Source: Istiophorus platypterus
Lineage: Eukaryota > Chordata > Actinopteri > Istiophoriformes > Istiophoridae
Length of the DNA stretch: 64,000 nt
Assembly: GCA_016859345.1 (NCBI GenBank)
Contig: CM029134.1
Span: 11,395,560 to 11,459,559, forward strand
Direction: 5' to 3'
Part shown: positions 1-12,124 of the stretch, piece by piece
Position numbering within the stretch: the stretch's first letter is position 1
Layout of the letters: the number at the start of each line of letters is the position of its first letter
The notes under the pieces: model-generated
Databases searched by the model: none
The model's input: only the letters and a program-made list of their open reading frames with translations
What the model was told of the DNA's origin: nothing
Made by a program: the position numbers and the translations under genes

Positions 1-960
1 TCCTCTCTGAGAGCCCAGCTTTCATTTCCATGCCCGGAGAGGGAAGCAGAAAGAGGATAGGGGCGGGCAGGGTTGGGGGTGGGGGTGGGGGTGGGGGCGC
101 TCAGGATTTGAGTTTCTGTTTGTGTGTTCAAGTGTGCGTGCACATGTGTGTTTGCTTGGCATGTTGTGTGCTTAGTGATACAGAAGGATGAGCGTGTAGA
201 CACTGATAGCACTCACCTCCTCCAAAGCTCGCCAAAATACAAATGCTGGAGCAGCCTGCAGATTTCTAGTGTTGCTCCGGCTAAACACCTTCCCTATGAA
301 TGGGATGCCTGATTCACAGACATGTAAAACCTTCTCAGAGTTAAGAGACTTCTCACTGATTTTTCTCATTATTCTAGCTGTATCACTGTAAATTTTGCAT
401 TAGTGTTACCAACAAAGGTATCCCAGAGCACACAGCGGCTGTTCAGCATTTGCTGAAATTTTCTCTGACAATTTTAAAGCAATGTCGGCATTAACTGGAT
501 CACTTACCAGCTCCCCACATTCACATGTGTGCACACACAGACATCTGCTGATTTAACTGCTTTCTGCTTTTGTATTTTTTTTCTGTTTATGTTCCCTTTT
601 GATGTTTCTTTCCCCTTTCCTCTTTCTCATTATTGAATCTTGGTTTTCTTGTATCCTCATTTCAGCACACAACTTCTGCAGCACACTGTCGCCTGTCATT
701 CAGCTGAAATCTGTGGTTGTACTCTGTAAAAAATAGATATGTTAATATCTGAAGTAGATCAACTCTGTTTCTTTCAAAATGTGATCTATGCAGCTCAATT
801 TCCCATTGTCCTTGACTGACCTGCATGTATTTCATTAATCAAACATACCAGGATAATATGTATATACGCTCACCGAATTCATTTGGTGTTATGCTATGTT
901 TTATACTGTTCTTAAAGCATTCTGCAATGGAAGTTCTTCCTAAAGTTTTCATAGGAAGAA
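1..960. other. Non-coding, AT-rich after the first 130 bases
   Basis: I see no exon, promoter or recognisable repeat here other than the G-rich tract near the left edge. Several T-rich runs and a short CA stretch near 525-540 are present. Open frames are short and show no family resemblance. Confidence 0.6.
61..97 (+). repeat. G-rich (GGGGGT)n tract with quadruplex potential
   Basis: The plus strand carries at least seven runs of three or more G separated by one to three bases, ending in a regular GGGGGT repeat. This fits the G-quadruplex pattern of four G-runs with short loops. No gene start is visible beside it. Confidence 0.8.
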
Positions 961-962
961 TG

Positions 963-1402
963 TGCCTGTTGAGCTTTTTGTCCACCAGACTGTCGTCAGT
1001 TTTCGCCCTCTTGTTAGGATGCAGCCAGTTGACTCTGGGTGTCTGAACAGTGATATAGCCGGGAGCAGCAGGGCGGAGCCCAAACTGAGTCCGCTGTCCT
1101 ACTCACTCGTAATGGAACTGCCTGGTCCGGAGGCCCTCTGGGGGCACCTGGCTCCCCTCCCTGCCATCTCTGGCTGGATCGATTGCCGAGGCCGTCCCTG
1201 CACAGAGACCAGGGGTCATCTTCAAAGGCCTCCTGCCCACTTCCCGCCAACTGGTGTTCCATTTCGGACGAAGGGCACATTTCCTCCCCTTTCCCTCCAC
1301 ATGCAGTTGCCCTTCTATGAACAGGTTAAGGACATGGAGTGTGTACAGCTCCTCCCTGTAATCTACTTCAACCTCCTCCCAAGTCACCCACATGGGGAGT
1401 GA
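963..1402. other. GC-richer patch with overlapping open frames, probably not coding
   Basis: This 440-base stretch is richer in G and C than its flanks and stays open in one plus frame for 146 codons and in two minus frames for 88-96 codons. Openness on both strands is what a local rise in GC produces by lowering stop-codon frequency. None of the products resembles a domain I know. It could be an enhancer or an exon of a non-coding transcript, but nothing in the sequence decides this. Confidence 0.4.
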
Positions 1403-4400
1403 AGGTGAGAGATCAGTCTCTCACCACACAGTCACACCCATTTGATGTGAAAATCTGCTTTTGATTTAATTGTGGCCTAAGAATGCATAGACATCTAAAT
1501 GGTAGTGACTTGGTATTTTTGGATTTTCATGGGCTGTCAGGAAGTGAGTAATCTTAAATCTCTAATTTAAATCTCTAATACAGGTTTCTATTTATAGTTC
1601 ATCCAGAAAAAAAATTCTCAATTCACTGACAACACGTTATTATTCATTTATAGGATATATTTTAATCAGACATTATTCATATCATAATACAGTGCAATGC
1701 AAAAGTTAATTAACTTTGTTTATAATAATGCTTTAAATTAAGTGAACTTTTTGGCTCTCACTTGAAACATGTATTATTACTAACTTATCATCAGATCTGC
1801 TATGGTATGAGTCGCTCTTTCCTTTTCCCTGTTGGTCAAGTAACAAATGGCAGGGCAATGGAACAAACATTTTATTTCCATGAGAGCTGTCGGACAATTA
1901 GCTCCAAGAATCAATATTATTAAATCGAGATTTTTGGAATCTGTTTATTAAGTCCAGCCATTTTTTTCCCATCCAATATATTAGCAGTATGTCCGCTACT
2001 CTTGTGAACAGGGATGAGAAGGAGATAGAGGGAGAGGAAATAAAGGTCTGATGAGTTTGGCAAAGAGAGGATGGAGGCTGAGACAGATGGCATGAAGTCT
2101 GCAGCACTCTGGCGTGGCTCGCCTGGTGCAAAAATCCTCCTCTCTCACATTCCAACAAATCCTACCAGGAGGCTGGGGAGTCTGTCACACCACTCCAAGG
2201 ATCCACACGGCTTGCTTCATCCCCCCTCCACACCCACCCTCTCTCTTCACTGCCCCCCCCTCCATCCAAGCTAGGCCTCTGACCACTCTGTATCACCTTC
2301 CTGCTATTTTATCCTCACATATGTATGCATTCACACATTAACATGTATAGAGGTAGGCCATTTGGACCTCTACAGGCCTGGTAAGATAAAAAAGCACCAG
2401 GGGGTGTAGATATGAAGAGACGCTGTCTGACTGCTCTTATGGAAAAGGAACCGAGGGGGCTTAATTGAGAGAGGTGGCCTTTACTGTCACTCCAGTGTAA
2501 AAATCTTATTCAGTAAACACTGGCCCGAATCATGAGGGAAAGACTGTACAATCCATTTATATCAGAGGAAGAAGACATAAGAAGCTTTTTGATTAGTTTC
2601 ACCACAGCCCGCATCAGCCCGTGCTCTTGAGCAGAAACACTGAAGCCCAATCTCAATCCAAACATTCACTGCTCAGACCAATATTTCATGGCTCCCTATG
2701 GGCCCTGCAGTCCAAAGTGGACAGTAAATGTAACTGTGATTACACACATAGCACAAGACCAACAACTGGATCACGGGCTCCACACGACATCTTAATCTCC
2801 AAATACCGTACTATTGATAGCCTTTGAATTTCTGAAGCATGCATTCTTTTACCATCTCAAAGTGGTTCATCTAATAAGAACAATCTAATTTATTTTACAC
2901 TATGCTCTCTCCCCACGTCTTCTTCCTACTGTCTTTCTGCCTGCCGTCTGTTTGTTCTAATGAATGACTTCTGAGATGAGGTGCTGCTGTGAAGAGGTCA
3001 TGGGGGGCTTCAGAATCACATTATTGTTAATGATAATAAAAAGAACAATCTGCGCTAAACCTTTTGGATGTTTTCTGTTCTCTTCCCATATGGAATGAAT
3101 ATTTTAACAGCTATTGTTTTGAATATCTTCACATGTTTGAATTGAAGCCTGGGCAATTAAAATGCGCACTAAATATTGTTTTGTGTTTCTTTTTCTTTTT
3201 TATGCAAGCATTATCTATTGACAAAAAAGGCTGCTCTGATAAAAGGTATACAGTGGTGCACCATCTGGGTTATAAAGTACACCAGCAAGCACGACATCAG
3301 GCACATCTTAGCTACATGGTGCTGCATGAGGAAATATATTCCCTACGGTAACATTTTAAGTGCACAACAAATGACATGAACATTCAAAATGCAAGCACAA
3401 CTTTAACATTTGACAAGGGTAATGCAGGCGTTGGGCTTTATTGATGTGACTTCAACTTTTTACAAACAAAAAGGTTGCAGGAGTTCCCAGCATTTGGTTC
3501 AATTCTATTCAACGTAAATTAAAAACAATTAAAAGGAATCTGTTTGTAAAAACAAAGCGTTCAGAGCTTGCATTTGATGGATGACAACTTTCCTTATGTT
3601 TAATAAGCACAACATCCTTACAACTCTGCATAATGGCATTGGAAGAACTCATATTGAAAAAGTTTTTTTGCTGGAAACACAGGCATATTTTAACAACCAC
3701 AAAATAACAAAACCAGTGGCTCCAGATGACTATGAACAAGTTTCATCTTGTTCACAAGCAGCTCATCGCTGACTTTCCTTCCTACCAACACAGACATAAT
3801 GCTGTTGGCCGTCCTTCTTACATGGCAGGGCAGCGTGGTGTCCCCAGGCTCGTTGGCAGTGTGGCTGTCACCCACAGGATGGGAAAGTGGCAGGGTCGAT
3901 GGCTCCGCGGCATAGCTTCTGGCAGCATCTCTCCCTTCCTGGCCCAGTGAAAGGGCAGGGACGGGGAGCCCTGTCTCTCAGTGCATTGATCAAGGGCCAG
4001 CCCTCCATTAGCCATCGTCAGTGCTAAAGGTTAGCTAAGGTTAGCGGAGGGGTCCTGTGTGCGCATCCTATGGAGTGACTCATTCTCATACCCAGGGATT
4101 GAGGCCTTGTCAGTTTGGTCTGTGCTGCCCCCTACTCCTGGTGGCCACATGAGGATGTCCATACCTCTCAGAATAGTTACCCCCCCCCTTCCCTGTTGGG
4201 TTGATGCATCCTGTGGGCTAAACTCATTTCGCATATCCTTTTCTTTTTTTGTTTGTTTGATGTCAGCCACATTATGCATCATTGTTGCTTTTAGAGTTAT
4301 TACTATCTCCTGCCAAATTAAAAGAGCCTTCCTTCTAATTTTCTCCAGCAGAAATTGCTTAATAAATACGCAGGCCCTGATTTGCACTGATGATCACACA

Positions 4401-5060
4401 ACAACACAATTGCATCAAATTGCTCACCCAGAGATGGTGCACCACATCGTGCTCATCACTAAGTGACAACTACTGCCTGGTGTGGTTTACATTAATGCAG
4501 CCAGGCTGTGAAAGGGGATAATTGTGGTGCTAAATGCTTTAGAGGCTGACAGGATCCATTTCTTGACTTGTCAAGGGCAGCAATGATAGAGAGGGTTGTG
4601 CTGGGGGTCCATACACACAGGGGCAGATGAGCTTATTTGCACCAATGTGCATGCACACACTTGGGCACATGAACACACACATAGGCAGGCAAAATCAGGC
4701 ACACTCGACATAGAGTTGATTGTCTCTTGCCTCTGTCAGGTTGTGTGTTTTTTTCTCCAGCCACAGAGACCTCATCCTGGGAAATTGAGCAATTTCTGAT
4801 TGAAAACAGTGCCGGTAATTAGAGCACTCACTATTTGTAACCACTTGGCATTGCATTAGTATGCAAAGCTGGCAGCCAGCTTATCTTGGGGAAAACGTTT
4901 GTTTCCTTAATTGCCCTCTCAGGACAAATGTGAAGGCGGTAGGGTGGGGTGGGTTGGTTTGTGGTGGGGGGAGAGTAGAATGTTAACATGCTGCAGTATG
5001 AATGGAACCTGGTGTGCAGAGGGGATGTGACTCCCTGAACACAGGGGTTAAACTCCACTA
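1403..5060. other. Non-coding, single-copy sequence
   Basis: The stretch is mostly complex AT-rich DNA. It holds a 13-bp tandem duplication at 1554, a C-rich run near 2220-2270, three copies of an AGGTTAGC-like word near 4028-4047, and a CA-rich run near 4650-4690. The open frames (118 and 135 codons around 4031-4466 on opposite strands) overlap each other and have no family resemblance. I see no exon with convincing splice sites. Confidence 0.55.
1554..1579. repeat. 13-bp perfect tandem duplication
   Basis: The word TTAAATCTCTAAT occurs twice back to back with no mismatch. It is a small local slippage duplication in AT-rich DNA. Confidence 0.85.
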
Positions 5061-5070
5061 ATAGGCTGCA

Positions 5071-5230
5071 TACAACACACATGGGCACACACACAGGCAC
5101 AGAGTAACAGAGGAGCACACATACACCCACGTATGGGCACACACTCTCATTGGCACATGGGCACATGAAGGCACAGAGAAAAAGACAGCGACGATGAACA
5201 CACACATTCCAGGACACACACACAATTAGG
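5071..5230. repeat. Imperfect CA-rich minisatellite
   Basis: About 160 bases are built from variations on GGCACACAC and GGCACATG, with irregular interruptions. On the minus strand this gives a spurious cysteine- and valine-rich open frame, which is a repeat artefact and not a protein. A weaker relative lies near 4650-4690. Confidence 0.75.
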
Positions 5231-5235
5231 CACAA

Positions 5236-7090
5236 TTAACTCCATAGAGATACTGTATACTGTAAAATTAGACACGTAAAAATAACTATTCACCGAACTA
5301 ATGAAATAAATTATCCTTGCTTTAAATCAAGATTCCATTAAGATGTAAAGCAGGTATTTAGCTTTTTTCAGCTCGCTAATGTAGTTTGACTAAAAACGTT
5401 TCTCCACTGTACAGTAGGTATCGAATCATACTCGGCTCTATCTGCTGAAATCAAACTTTAGACAAAATTATTTATCATCCCTTGACATCTTTTGAATGTA
5501 AACCTTTTTTCTGCATTTCCCAAAGTTCCACTTCATCCATCCAATTAAAAAAAAAAAAAAAAAAAAACAAAACTAAACAGAAAAATAAAAGCTCATTCCT
5601 ACATGGCTTCTGTTATACTTCCAGTAGTACTTCTCTTATCGCTACTTTCAGATGGGAGTCAGAGAGTCTATCACGTCAAATTTACACAGTGATGGACACG
5701 AAAAGCTGAAAAGGACCTTGGTGAGATAAAAAAAAAAATATATATATATATTTCCGCACTGAAATGTTACTTTTTGGAAAGAAAATTGGAATGCAAATGG
5801 ATCTTCTTTTTTGTCTCTTTTTTTTTTCTTTTTTGCACCAGTGGCTCATGAGGCATTGTGCTTTGAAGTAGTTGCTGAATTACTATGATTTTCCCCTGAT
5901 TGTTGGACAGGAGTATCTGTATCTCAGAGGACCAGATAGTAAGACATTTTCCCTTTCACAAAACACAGAGGAAATTTTGTATAATTAAAACTTTCTACTG
6001 CATGCAAATACAGAATGCATACTGTATTTACTTTTAATAACCATCTGTACACCTATGAAATCAGTTTTCACAGTATTCAGAGAAACTCTTAATGCTTGTG
6101 CATTTAACTGGAAAATTACACATGGTTTCCTGATTTTTTAAAAACTGTTTCATGAAATAAATGCAATTTTAGTTAAAAACCTTGTTCCTCTACTAAAAAA
6201 GCCTAACTTTGGTGTGAAGGTTTGTTCCTTCTGGAAAACCAATAACGCAGACATGAAGGATGTGGCTTGTATATTTGTCTGTTTGAGACAATTAGCCCTT
6301 GACTCAGTTCAAGGACGGTGATTTTTTTTTTTAATATTCTTGTTTTGTGTGTGTATATATATATATGAAAGAACATTTAATAAAATACAATAAACTGTGA
6401 TGACACGTTGGGATGTTCTCCACTTTGAAGAGGTTATCACCACATGTTGAAACTCCTCTTTCGAAGTCTAATCCGCTTATACTCATAAACAGACACAAAG
6501 TCACAAAATCATTTCATATTTAGCAAAATCAAAGTCAGTCAGAGCGAGCTTCCTGGCGACATAAAGTCTAATAGAAACAATATTTTTTAAGTTGACAACA
6601 TTTGAGCGATACAAAATAAAAACCCCTTCAAGCGCCATTGATACTAAATGTTTCTTTTATCATTATTATGACTTTGATGCTAATGCTTTACACTCGCAAG
6701 GGAAAAATTTGAGCCATTAGAAAAAGGTGATTTTCTCTAAATCGAGATACGATAATTTCACGTTGGATGTGGTTTGGTCAAGATAATTTAAATGATTTTT
6801 CCCCCCTATTTGCAAACAACTGGGCGGTGGTCACCTGCCAAGCCAAAAGGCGAAGCAATACAAAAGGGTTTTCTAAACTATTTTGATGCCAACAATCAGC
6901 GTTTGAATCCACTTTTGTACCCTGAAGGTTATTTATTCTAATTAAACATGTCGTCAGTCGTAATGGGGGGAAGGGGGGGGGCAGATTAGTAACATGCATC
7001 AAATAATTACCAAAATAAATAAATAAAAACTCCTCAAAATAGTTCAGATAAGTAAGTAACACTGTTACATATGAAAAAAAAGTTTTAATT
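5236..7090. other. Non-coding AT-rich stretch with simple repeats
   Basis: It includes a run of 21 A at 5547-5567, an A run followed by alternating TA at 5728-5750, and a TG-then-TA run at 6346-6366. Between these the sequence is complex but shows no open frame of interest, no splice pair and no repeat family I recognise. Confidence 0.6.
5547..5567. repeat. Poly(A) run of 21
   Basis: An uninterrupted A run. No retroposon body or target-site duplication was recognised on its 5' side, so it is taken as simple sequence rather than a SINE tail. Confidence 0.85.
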
Positions 7091-7099
7091 TCTAAATTT

Positions 7100-7480
7100 C
7101 GGCCGGTGCAAAAATCAACAGAAGCGTGGGTGCCACAGGTGGATGAATAATGATGAAAACATCACCCAGGTTGCCTGGGCCTACGGGGCCTTCAGATGTA
7201 CTCTGGTTAACCAGCCTCTCATTAAAAATCCCTCTTTTTCAAATCAGCTGTGTTTTTAGCCACTAAAACGATAAAGGGGTCGTGATGTTTAGATGGAGGC
7301 CATCGACATTAATTGGTGTCCGATGAAATGAAGGTTCCTCTTTCTTCTCAGAGATCTGCTGCATTTCGTATTCTCCACGAGGCTACAGAAAGTAGGGAGA
7401 GAAAGTAAAAGGTTTATTAGGAGGAGGGACAGGGGGATCCAGCGTAATAAAAATAATAAAATAACGATGGAGCTGCTTTT
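7100..7480. promoter_or_regulatory. Candidate regulatory segment
   Basis: The segment is complex, free of simple repeats, and carries several AT-rich transcription-factor-like words (ATTAAT, TAATGATG, GATAAAG). It sits in a 7-10 kb region that looks different from the microsatellite-rich sequence to its left. The call is inferred from composition only. Without alignment to another fish this is a guess about function. Confidence 0.2.
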
Positions 7481-7751
7481 CTCTCCCATGCGCGAAGTTT
7501 ATGCAAAAATAAAGACCCTGGACCTAAGATGACATCAAGACAAACTCACCTGACGGGGACTGAAAGACACATATCCCCCTTTAAAGCATTTGAACGAATG
7601 GTTACCCATTAAGGTGACTTATATTAAGATTAAATACGTTCTCTGGACGTTTTAATAGGCCACAGATGTTAAAACAATCAGGCTTAATTGGTGGAAATGC
7701 TAGAGTATTAAGAAATACGTGCAAATGCTCATATTTACACCTTTGAATACA

Positions 7752-7836
7752 GCATGCGTGCACTCACGTGCACGCGCGGCAGATGGGCTGCACGCGTTTG
7801 TGTGTGCGTGTGTGCGCGTGTGTTTGTAGGTGTGTA
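7752..7836. repeat. Alternating purine-pyrimidine GC/GT tract
   Basis: GTGCAC, CACGTGCACGCGCG and GTGTGTGCGTGTGTGCGCGTGTG words follow one another over about 85 bases. Alternating purine-pyrimidine DNA with CG and TG steps is the class known to adopt left-handed Z-DNA under supercoiling. The tract also contains several CpG dinucleotides, which are otherwise rare here. Confidence 0.65.
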
Positions 7837-7839
7837 AAT

Positions 7840-9545
7840 GTTGTGGCAGATAGTCAACGTTGCCACATTTCCCTTTTAAATTTCATGTCCCTCACCAATC
7901 AATCAACGTCTGATTCAATAATAAAATTTTATCATCACTGCCTGCGGTTCAGTATCTTATTCTAAACATTCTTGGGCTTCGTGTGATGAGATTAAGACAT
8001 CAGCCGGATGGGGTTTTGTTCTTATTTGTGGATTATGGTGGAGGATTCAGGCTGCATCCAGTGTTTTTGTGTTTTGGGGTTTTTTTTTGCATTTCGCCAA
8101 CCAAAACCTGAAGCGACATAATGATGAATGCTTCAAAAGGAATCCCCCCCTTTAGATCATCTCCGGCAGAAGGTTTTGGGGGAATGCAACACTTCCTTAA
8201 AAGTTGTGAGAGCCAAACTGGCTTTAAGAGAGTTGAATCGGTGTCCGTGTGTACACACCATGGCCCAACAAAAGCGGGGGCTAATCCACCTAATTTACAC
8301 AATGCACAGGGCCCTGTTTACATGGGATATGCCCTCAGCCCCTTGTCTCGTCTTCCCTGCATTTCAGACCGGACTGAGATAGCCTACACATATTTTTTTT
8401 CTTCTCCCCCTTAGAGTATATTCGAATGAAAGGCAAAACGGATCATCATTGGTCCGATCTGCAACAAAAAACCCAAAAGCAGATAATGTGAGGCTTCACT
8501 TGATAGAACAAAAAAACAAAAACAAAACACCATTTCATTTCAAGGTTCACTCACACTAAAATGTTCAAAGTTTATCTCAGTGCATCTATTATACCTTGTA
8601 ACGGATTCATGTTCAGGAAACGAATCAATGCGTTTCATTTGTGTATTTGTACTTTAAACGACTGGACAGTATCATAAAAACGTTATTATTACAAACGAGA
8701 TAATTGACACAACTCGCTGTGTAGACACCTGAACGCACCACCCAGACGGACGAAAAGGATTAACCTAAAGCACAACCAGCATATAAAGTGCATTTATTGT
8801 TTTTGTGCGCAAAGAGAGAAACGTTTACTTCGTTTATTTTGTACCAGGACTATAAAAGCACCAATAATCTAAATACAAACATAACCACGACGGTATCAAG
8901 CCTAAGGAAATGATAGCTGCAATGAATTCTGCTGTTTAATCAAATGTTTTTTCTGCTTATATCCGACCCCCCCCCCCCCATGTCAATGTTTTCAAACACC
9001 ACCTAAAACTACTGTGAGTCACATTAACCGTCAATTAATTTGCATGTTCCCACAATAACTTTTACCGAATTTTATTCATATGTAATAGAGCTAAATGTAT
9101 TGAAATGAATGACACTGTGTGGTCAGATTGTGGTGGATTTTTATGATGACTACTCACTACGAAAATAAATCCCCAAAACCGAGGCAATTGCGGTGGACCG
9201 AAATTTATTGAGATTAAATACATATTCAAAAAACACATTTCAGGTACAGATTCCTTCTCGTTTTCCTTGAACGCATCCAAAGGGGGGAAAAAATAAGACG
9301 GGTCTATTAGATGTGTGCAGAAAGGTGCCAATTTCTTCTACACCCAAAATCCCAAAAAAGCCATTTCTACAGACTGTTGGTTTAAGGTGCGGCCACTGTC
9401 ACGTCAAAATAACGTTAATGAAATCTAGAAACTTAAGGGTTAACAAGACAGTTAAGGGGACAAGGGCCAACGCTGAACAGAGCGTTGTCTTATTTTATGT
9501 CTTTTCAGCTCAGTCACCTATTGATTATTAGGCAATAAATTAACA
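7840..9545. other. Non-coding single-copy sequence, possible regulatory content
   Basis: The stretch is complex, with a run of 13 C at 8967-8979 and short A or T runs. Homeodomain-like (TTAATT, CTAATCC) and octamer-like (TTTGCAT) words are frequent around 8270-8300 and 9030-9060. No open frame resembles a protein and no clear splice pair is present. Confidence 0.45.
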
Positions 9546-9549
9546 GTTC

Positions 9550-9829
9550 TGGCAGCTGCGGTGATTTCTTTTAATTACTTTTATTACAGTCCTGGATACC
9601 CTGTTTATTCGACTTAGAGCCCTTTATATCTTCTCCTCGGCTGTAGGTGTGTTTTACTGTTTCAGTAATTGCATTTTTCCAGACGGGGTGGGTAATTACT
9701 TTGGCACAGCCAGGTGAATTCCGCCGCTAAATTGAAATATTCTGCTTTAATCCTCCCTAAATCCCAATTCTCAGGACACGGAGATGTGAGCAGCGGAGGA
9801 GTCATGTGGAGCTCCGGTTGCCTCTTCAG
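9550..9829 (+). promoter_or_regulatory. CpG-containing segment ending in a consensus splice donor
   Basis: This stretch and the 100 bases to its right have about a dozen CpG within 270 bases, clearly above the surroundings, including a GCGACGCGTCGC cluster at 9835-9846. At 9827-9830 the plus strand reads CAG followed by GTGAGC, a textbook 5' splice site. It could be the end of a non-coding or 5'-UTR first exon, or a developmental enhancer (TAATTACTTT near 9690 is homeodomain-like). No TATA box or protein-coding frame supports a gene, so the call is weak. Confidence 0.25.
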
Positions 9830-9908
9830 GTGAGCGACGCGTCGCAGGGGGGCGGAGGATCTCCTCTCGCCGTCATAAGCATAAAACAAGATTACTAGAT
9901 CTTTATCA

Positions 9909-9937
9909 CCCCCCCCCCACCCCACCCCCACCCCCGC
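9909..9937 (-). repeat. C-rich tract (G-quadruplex potential on minus strand)
   Basis: Runs of 5-10 C separated by single A bases give at least four G-runs on the minus strand with one-base loops. It lies about 80 bases to the right of the possible splice donor at 9830. Confidence 0.75.
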
Positions 9938-9939
9938 CG

Positions 9940-12005
9940 CAGAACTGCAACTTCACAATCTCGTGTTCAGATAGGGAATGTTGCATAATGAGCAGGAAAT
10001 GAATTGCGAGTTGTTTTGTGGGGATATTTTAAGATTAAATGAATAAGTCATAAATAAACTTCCCTGCATGTTTTCCAGGGGTTCCATCCCTTTAACAAAA
10101 GAGCAAGTGAGCTTGTTTATGTAAATGAATCAGGAGATGCATTATTAAGTCTGTGCTTGATATCTTTGTTTTGCATGCTACCTGGAGGAGGAGAAGATGC
10201 CCCTTAACATTTGCCAGATATTAAAAATAACAACCTTTTTATTCCTCTAAATAAAAAAGATATATATGACTGATCACAACTAAATTCTAAATTCCCCGTT
10301 TTTAAGTATAGTCTCTCTGCAGGAGCAAATACTAGCAGAAGTTCTGTTTGTCATGGTGCTGCCTGAATTTACCTTCCCTGTGTCTTTAATTTGTAGTCAC
10401 CAGGAATAAAAAGGCTGAGTCTCAGCTTTGGCAGCTCCCACGTCAGTCTTTGCAGGAGTGGGTGACAGAAAACAGCAGAGGCAGATAGCATGCTAAAATC
10501 GCATCACTAGAGACCCCACATCAAAGCAGACCGAACCTCACATTGAGTGAACTTTTAAGCCAGAAAGACTGTGTGACATCAGAGCACCCTAAAATGTGAC
10601 TGTCATGTTTTTCAGACTTGGTGGAACACAGGCTCAAAGACTTGAGAAGTATTCAACGGCAAGCTCTGTTCAAACACGCACACTAAGATTAGCAGTCTTT
10701 GTCTTACAGGAACCTCAAAGGCTGATTAGATTGAGAGATGGGTGTGACAAATTTGTCAAAAATAAGATGATAGATATGACTTTGGCAGTCAGCAAACATG
10801 GCTGGGGATTTCACTCAAGCACAGTCATTGACAAGGCACTGTCAGGAAATGTATCATCTTCAGCAGACCTGCCAGCTGACAAGGATGCAGCTTGGGATTG
10901 AGACTGATCAATTCCCAAACTGCCAGCAAGACACGGCTCTGATAGTGACACTTTATTTTGTGAAGTAAAAAAGTACCGTTTGCTTGGATATATTGTCAAC
11001 TTTTTTATTTGCATCACAAGCCCGCGCCGTCCCAAGATACAGAAGTAATAGAATCTGTGCAACAAATGTTAGAACAAAAAAAAAAAAAACCCAAAACAAA
11101 AAAAAAAACCCCAAACAGCTTGTCATATTTATCTTGGGTTTCAAAATTTTACCAGCGGATTTTTTGACCTTCCCACATTTATGTTTGGACATACTCACGG
11201 AAGGGGCGTTCAGTGCACATGTCTGGTTTTGTTGTTTAATGTACACCAATTCAACATGTCTAATACTTGGGCTCGTCTTCGGCCACTATTTCTAAAGTGA
11301 AATCTGATACTCAAAGCACTTTCCTCTTCAAAGTAGTCTCCTGTTGTGCTTTGTGACCACAATAGTGTCAATCTCATACTTTCAAAGCCTCATCTCTGTG
11401 TCAGCTTTGAGTAGCTGTCTATACATGTCTCCGAACAGAGCTGATGCTTTGTTGGCTGGTCTGAAAACAGTTGGGAACATGGTGACAAAATTTGAAGTGG
11501 AAAAACAATTTCTACTGATGTGGCTTGCACATGAAGTTTGACCTAGGATTTGCGAAATAGCTTTCGTGAGGAAAGAATTGGGTTTGATTACTACAGCAGC
11601 TCAGAAACATTAGTTTGTGACCTCAAAAGCATTGTGGGAGCTATATGAAGGAAATTCCCGATCAGCTGTAAATTACACATCACACGTCAAGCTGCAGAAC
11701 ATCTGTAGTATAAAGTGATTGCAAAGGATGATCTTTAAATTCATGGATAACAACACAAAAGTTTGTCTGAAACTGCACATTGAGCTGCTTGGAACGTACA
11801 GGATGTTGTGTCCTGTTTGTAATCAACATATCGATTTGCCTCAGTTAGTGCTGAGAAGACAACTCTTTTGATCAATTAGACAACTGAACGCAAATTAATT
11901 AATCTAGTAAACTGGCAAAAACACCAAACAGTTTTTCCTGCCAGATGTTCATATTTGAGTGCTTTCTTTGTTCATATAAATCAAAATCAAGTACTTTTAG
12001 GTTTT
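9940..12005. other. Non-coding, single-copy sequence
   Basis: It contains A-rich runs at 11076-11089 and 11098-11108 separated by CCCAAAAC. Two open frames of about 100 codons around 10600-11295 run over poly(A) or poly(T) stretches and show no family resemblance. Nothing else could be identified. Confidence 0.55.
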
Positions 12006-12009
12006 GGGG

Positions 12010-12120
12010 CTGTTGGATAGACAGATATACCAATTTTCAACAGCCATTTTCCAAAACTTTCTGACATTTTATTGAATAAACTATCAATCGATAGAAAGGA
12101 ATCAACAGAAGCAAATGTTA
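12010..12120 (+). repeat. Relic of a teleost MITE-like repeat (ATCGATTAATCG family)
   Basis: The order of blocks, a CCATTTT segment, then TTTTCTGACATTTTATT, AATAAACTATCAATCGAT and AATCAACAG, follows a repeat I know from many fish genomes that usually carries tandem CGATTAATCG words. Here those words are decayed to ATCGAT. Only about 110 bases are recognisable, so this is an old fragment. Family placement (hAT-like, non-autonomous) is from memory. Confidence 0.6.
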
Positions 12121-12124
12121 TCGA

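Noticed and set aside
962..1402. 146-codon plus-strand open frame as a gene
   Set aside because: Both strands are open at once, as expected from raised GC, and the product shows no family resemblance.
1690..1710. CAGTGCAATG word resembling the miR-130/301 family
   Set aside because: The match breaks after the first ten bases and no hairpin arm pairs with it.
4128..4144. CTCF-like site in CTGCCCCCTACTCCTGG
   Set aside because: The AGGGGGC half fits but the spacing to CCAGG is wrong for the core motif.
4831..5235. Cysteine-rich 134-codon minus-strand frame
   Set aside because: It is the translation of a CA-rich minisatellite; Cys and Val come from the repeat.
5547..5567. Poly(A) run as the tail of a retroposed gene
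   Set aside because: No coding remnant or target-site duplication is seen on its 5' side.
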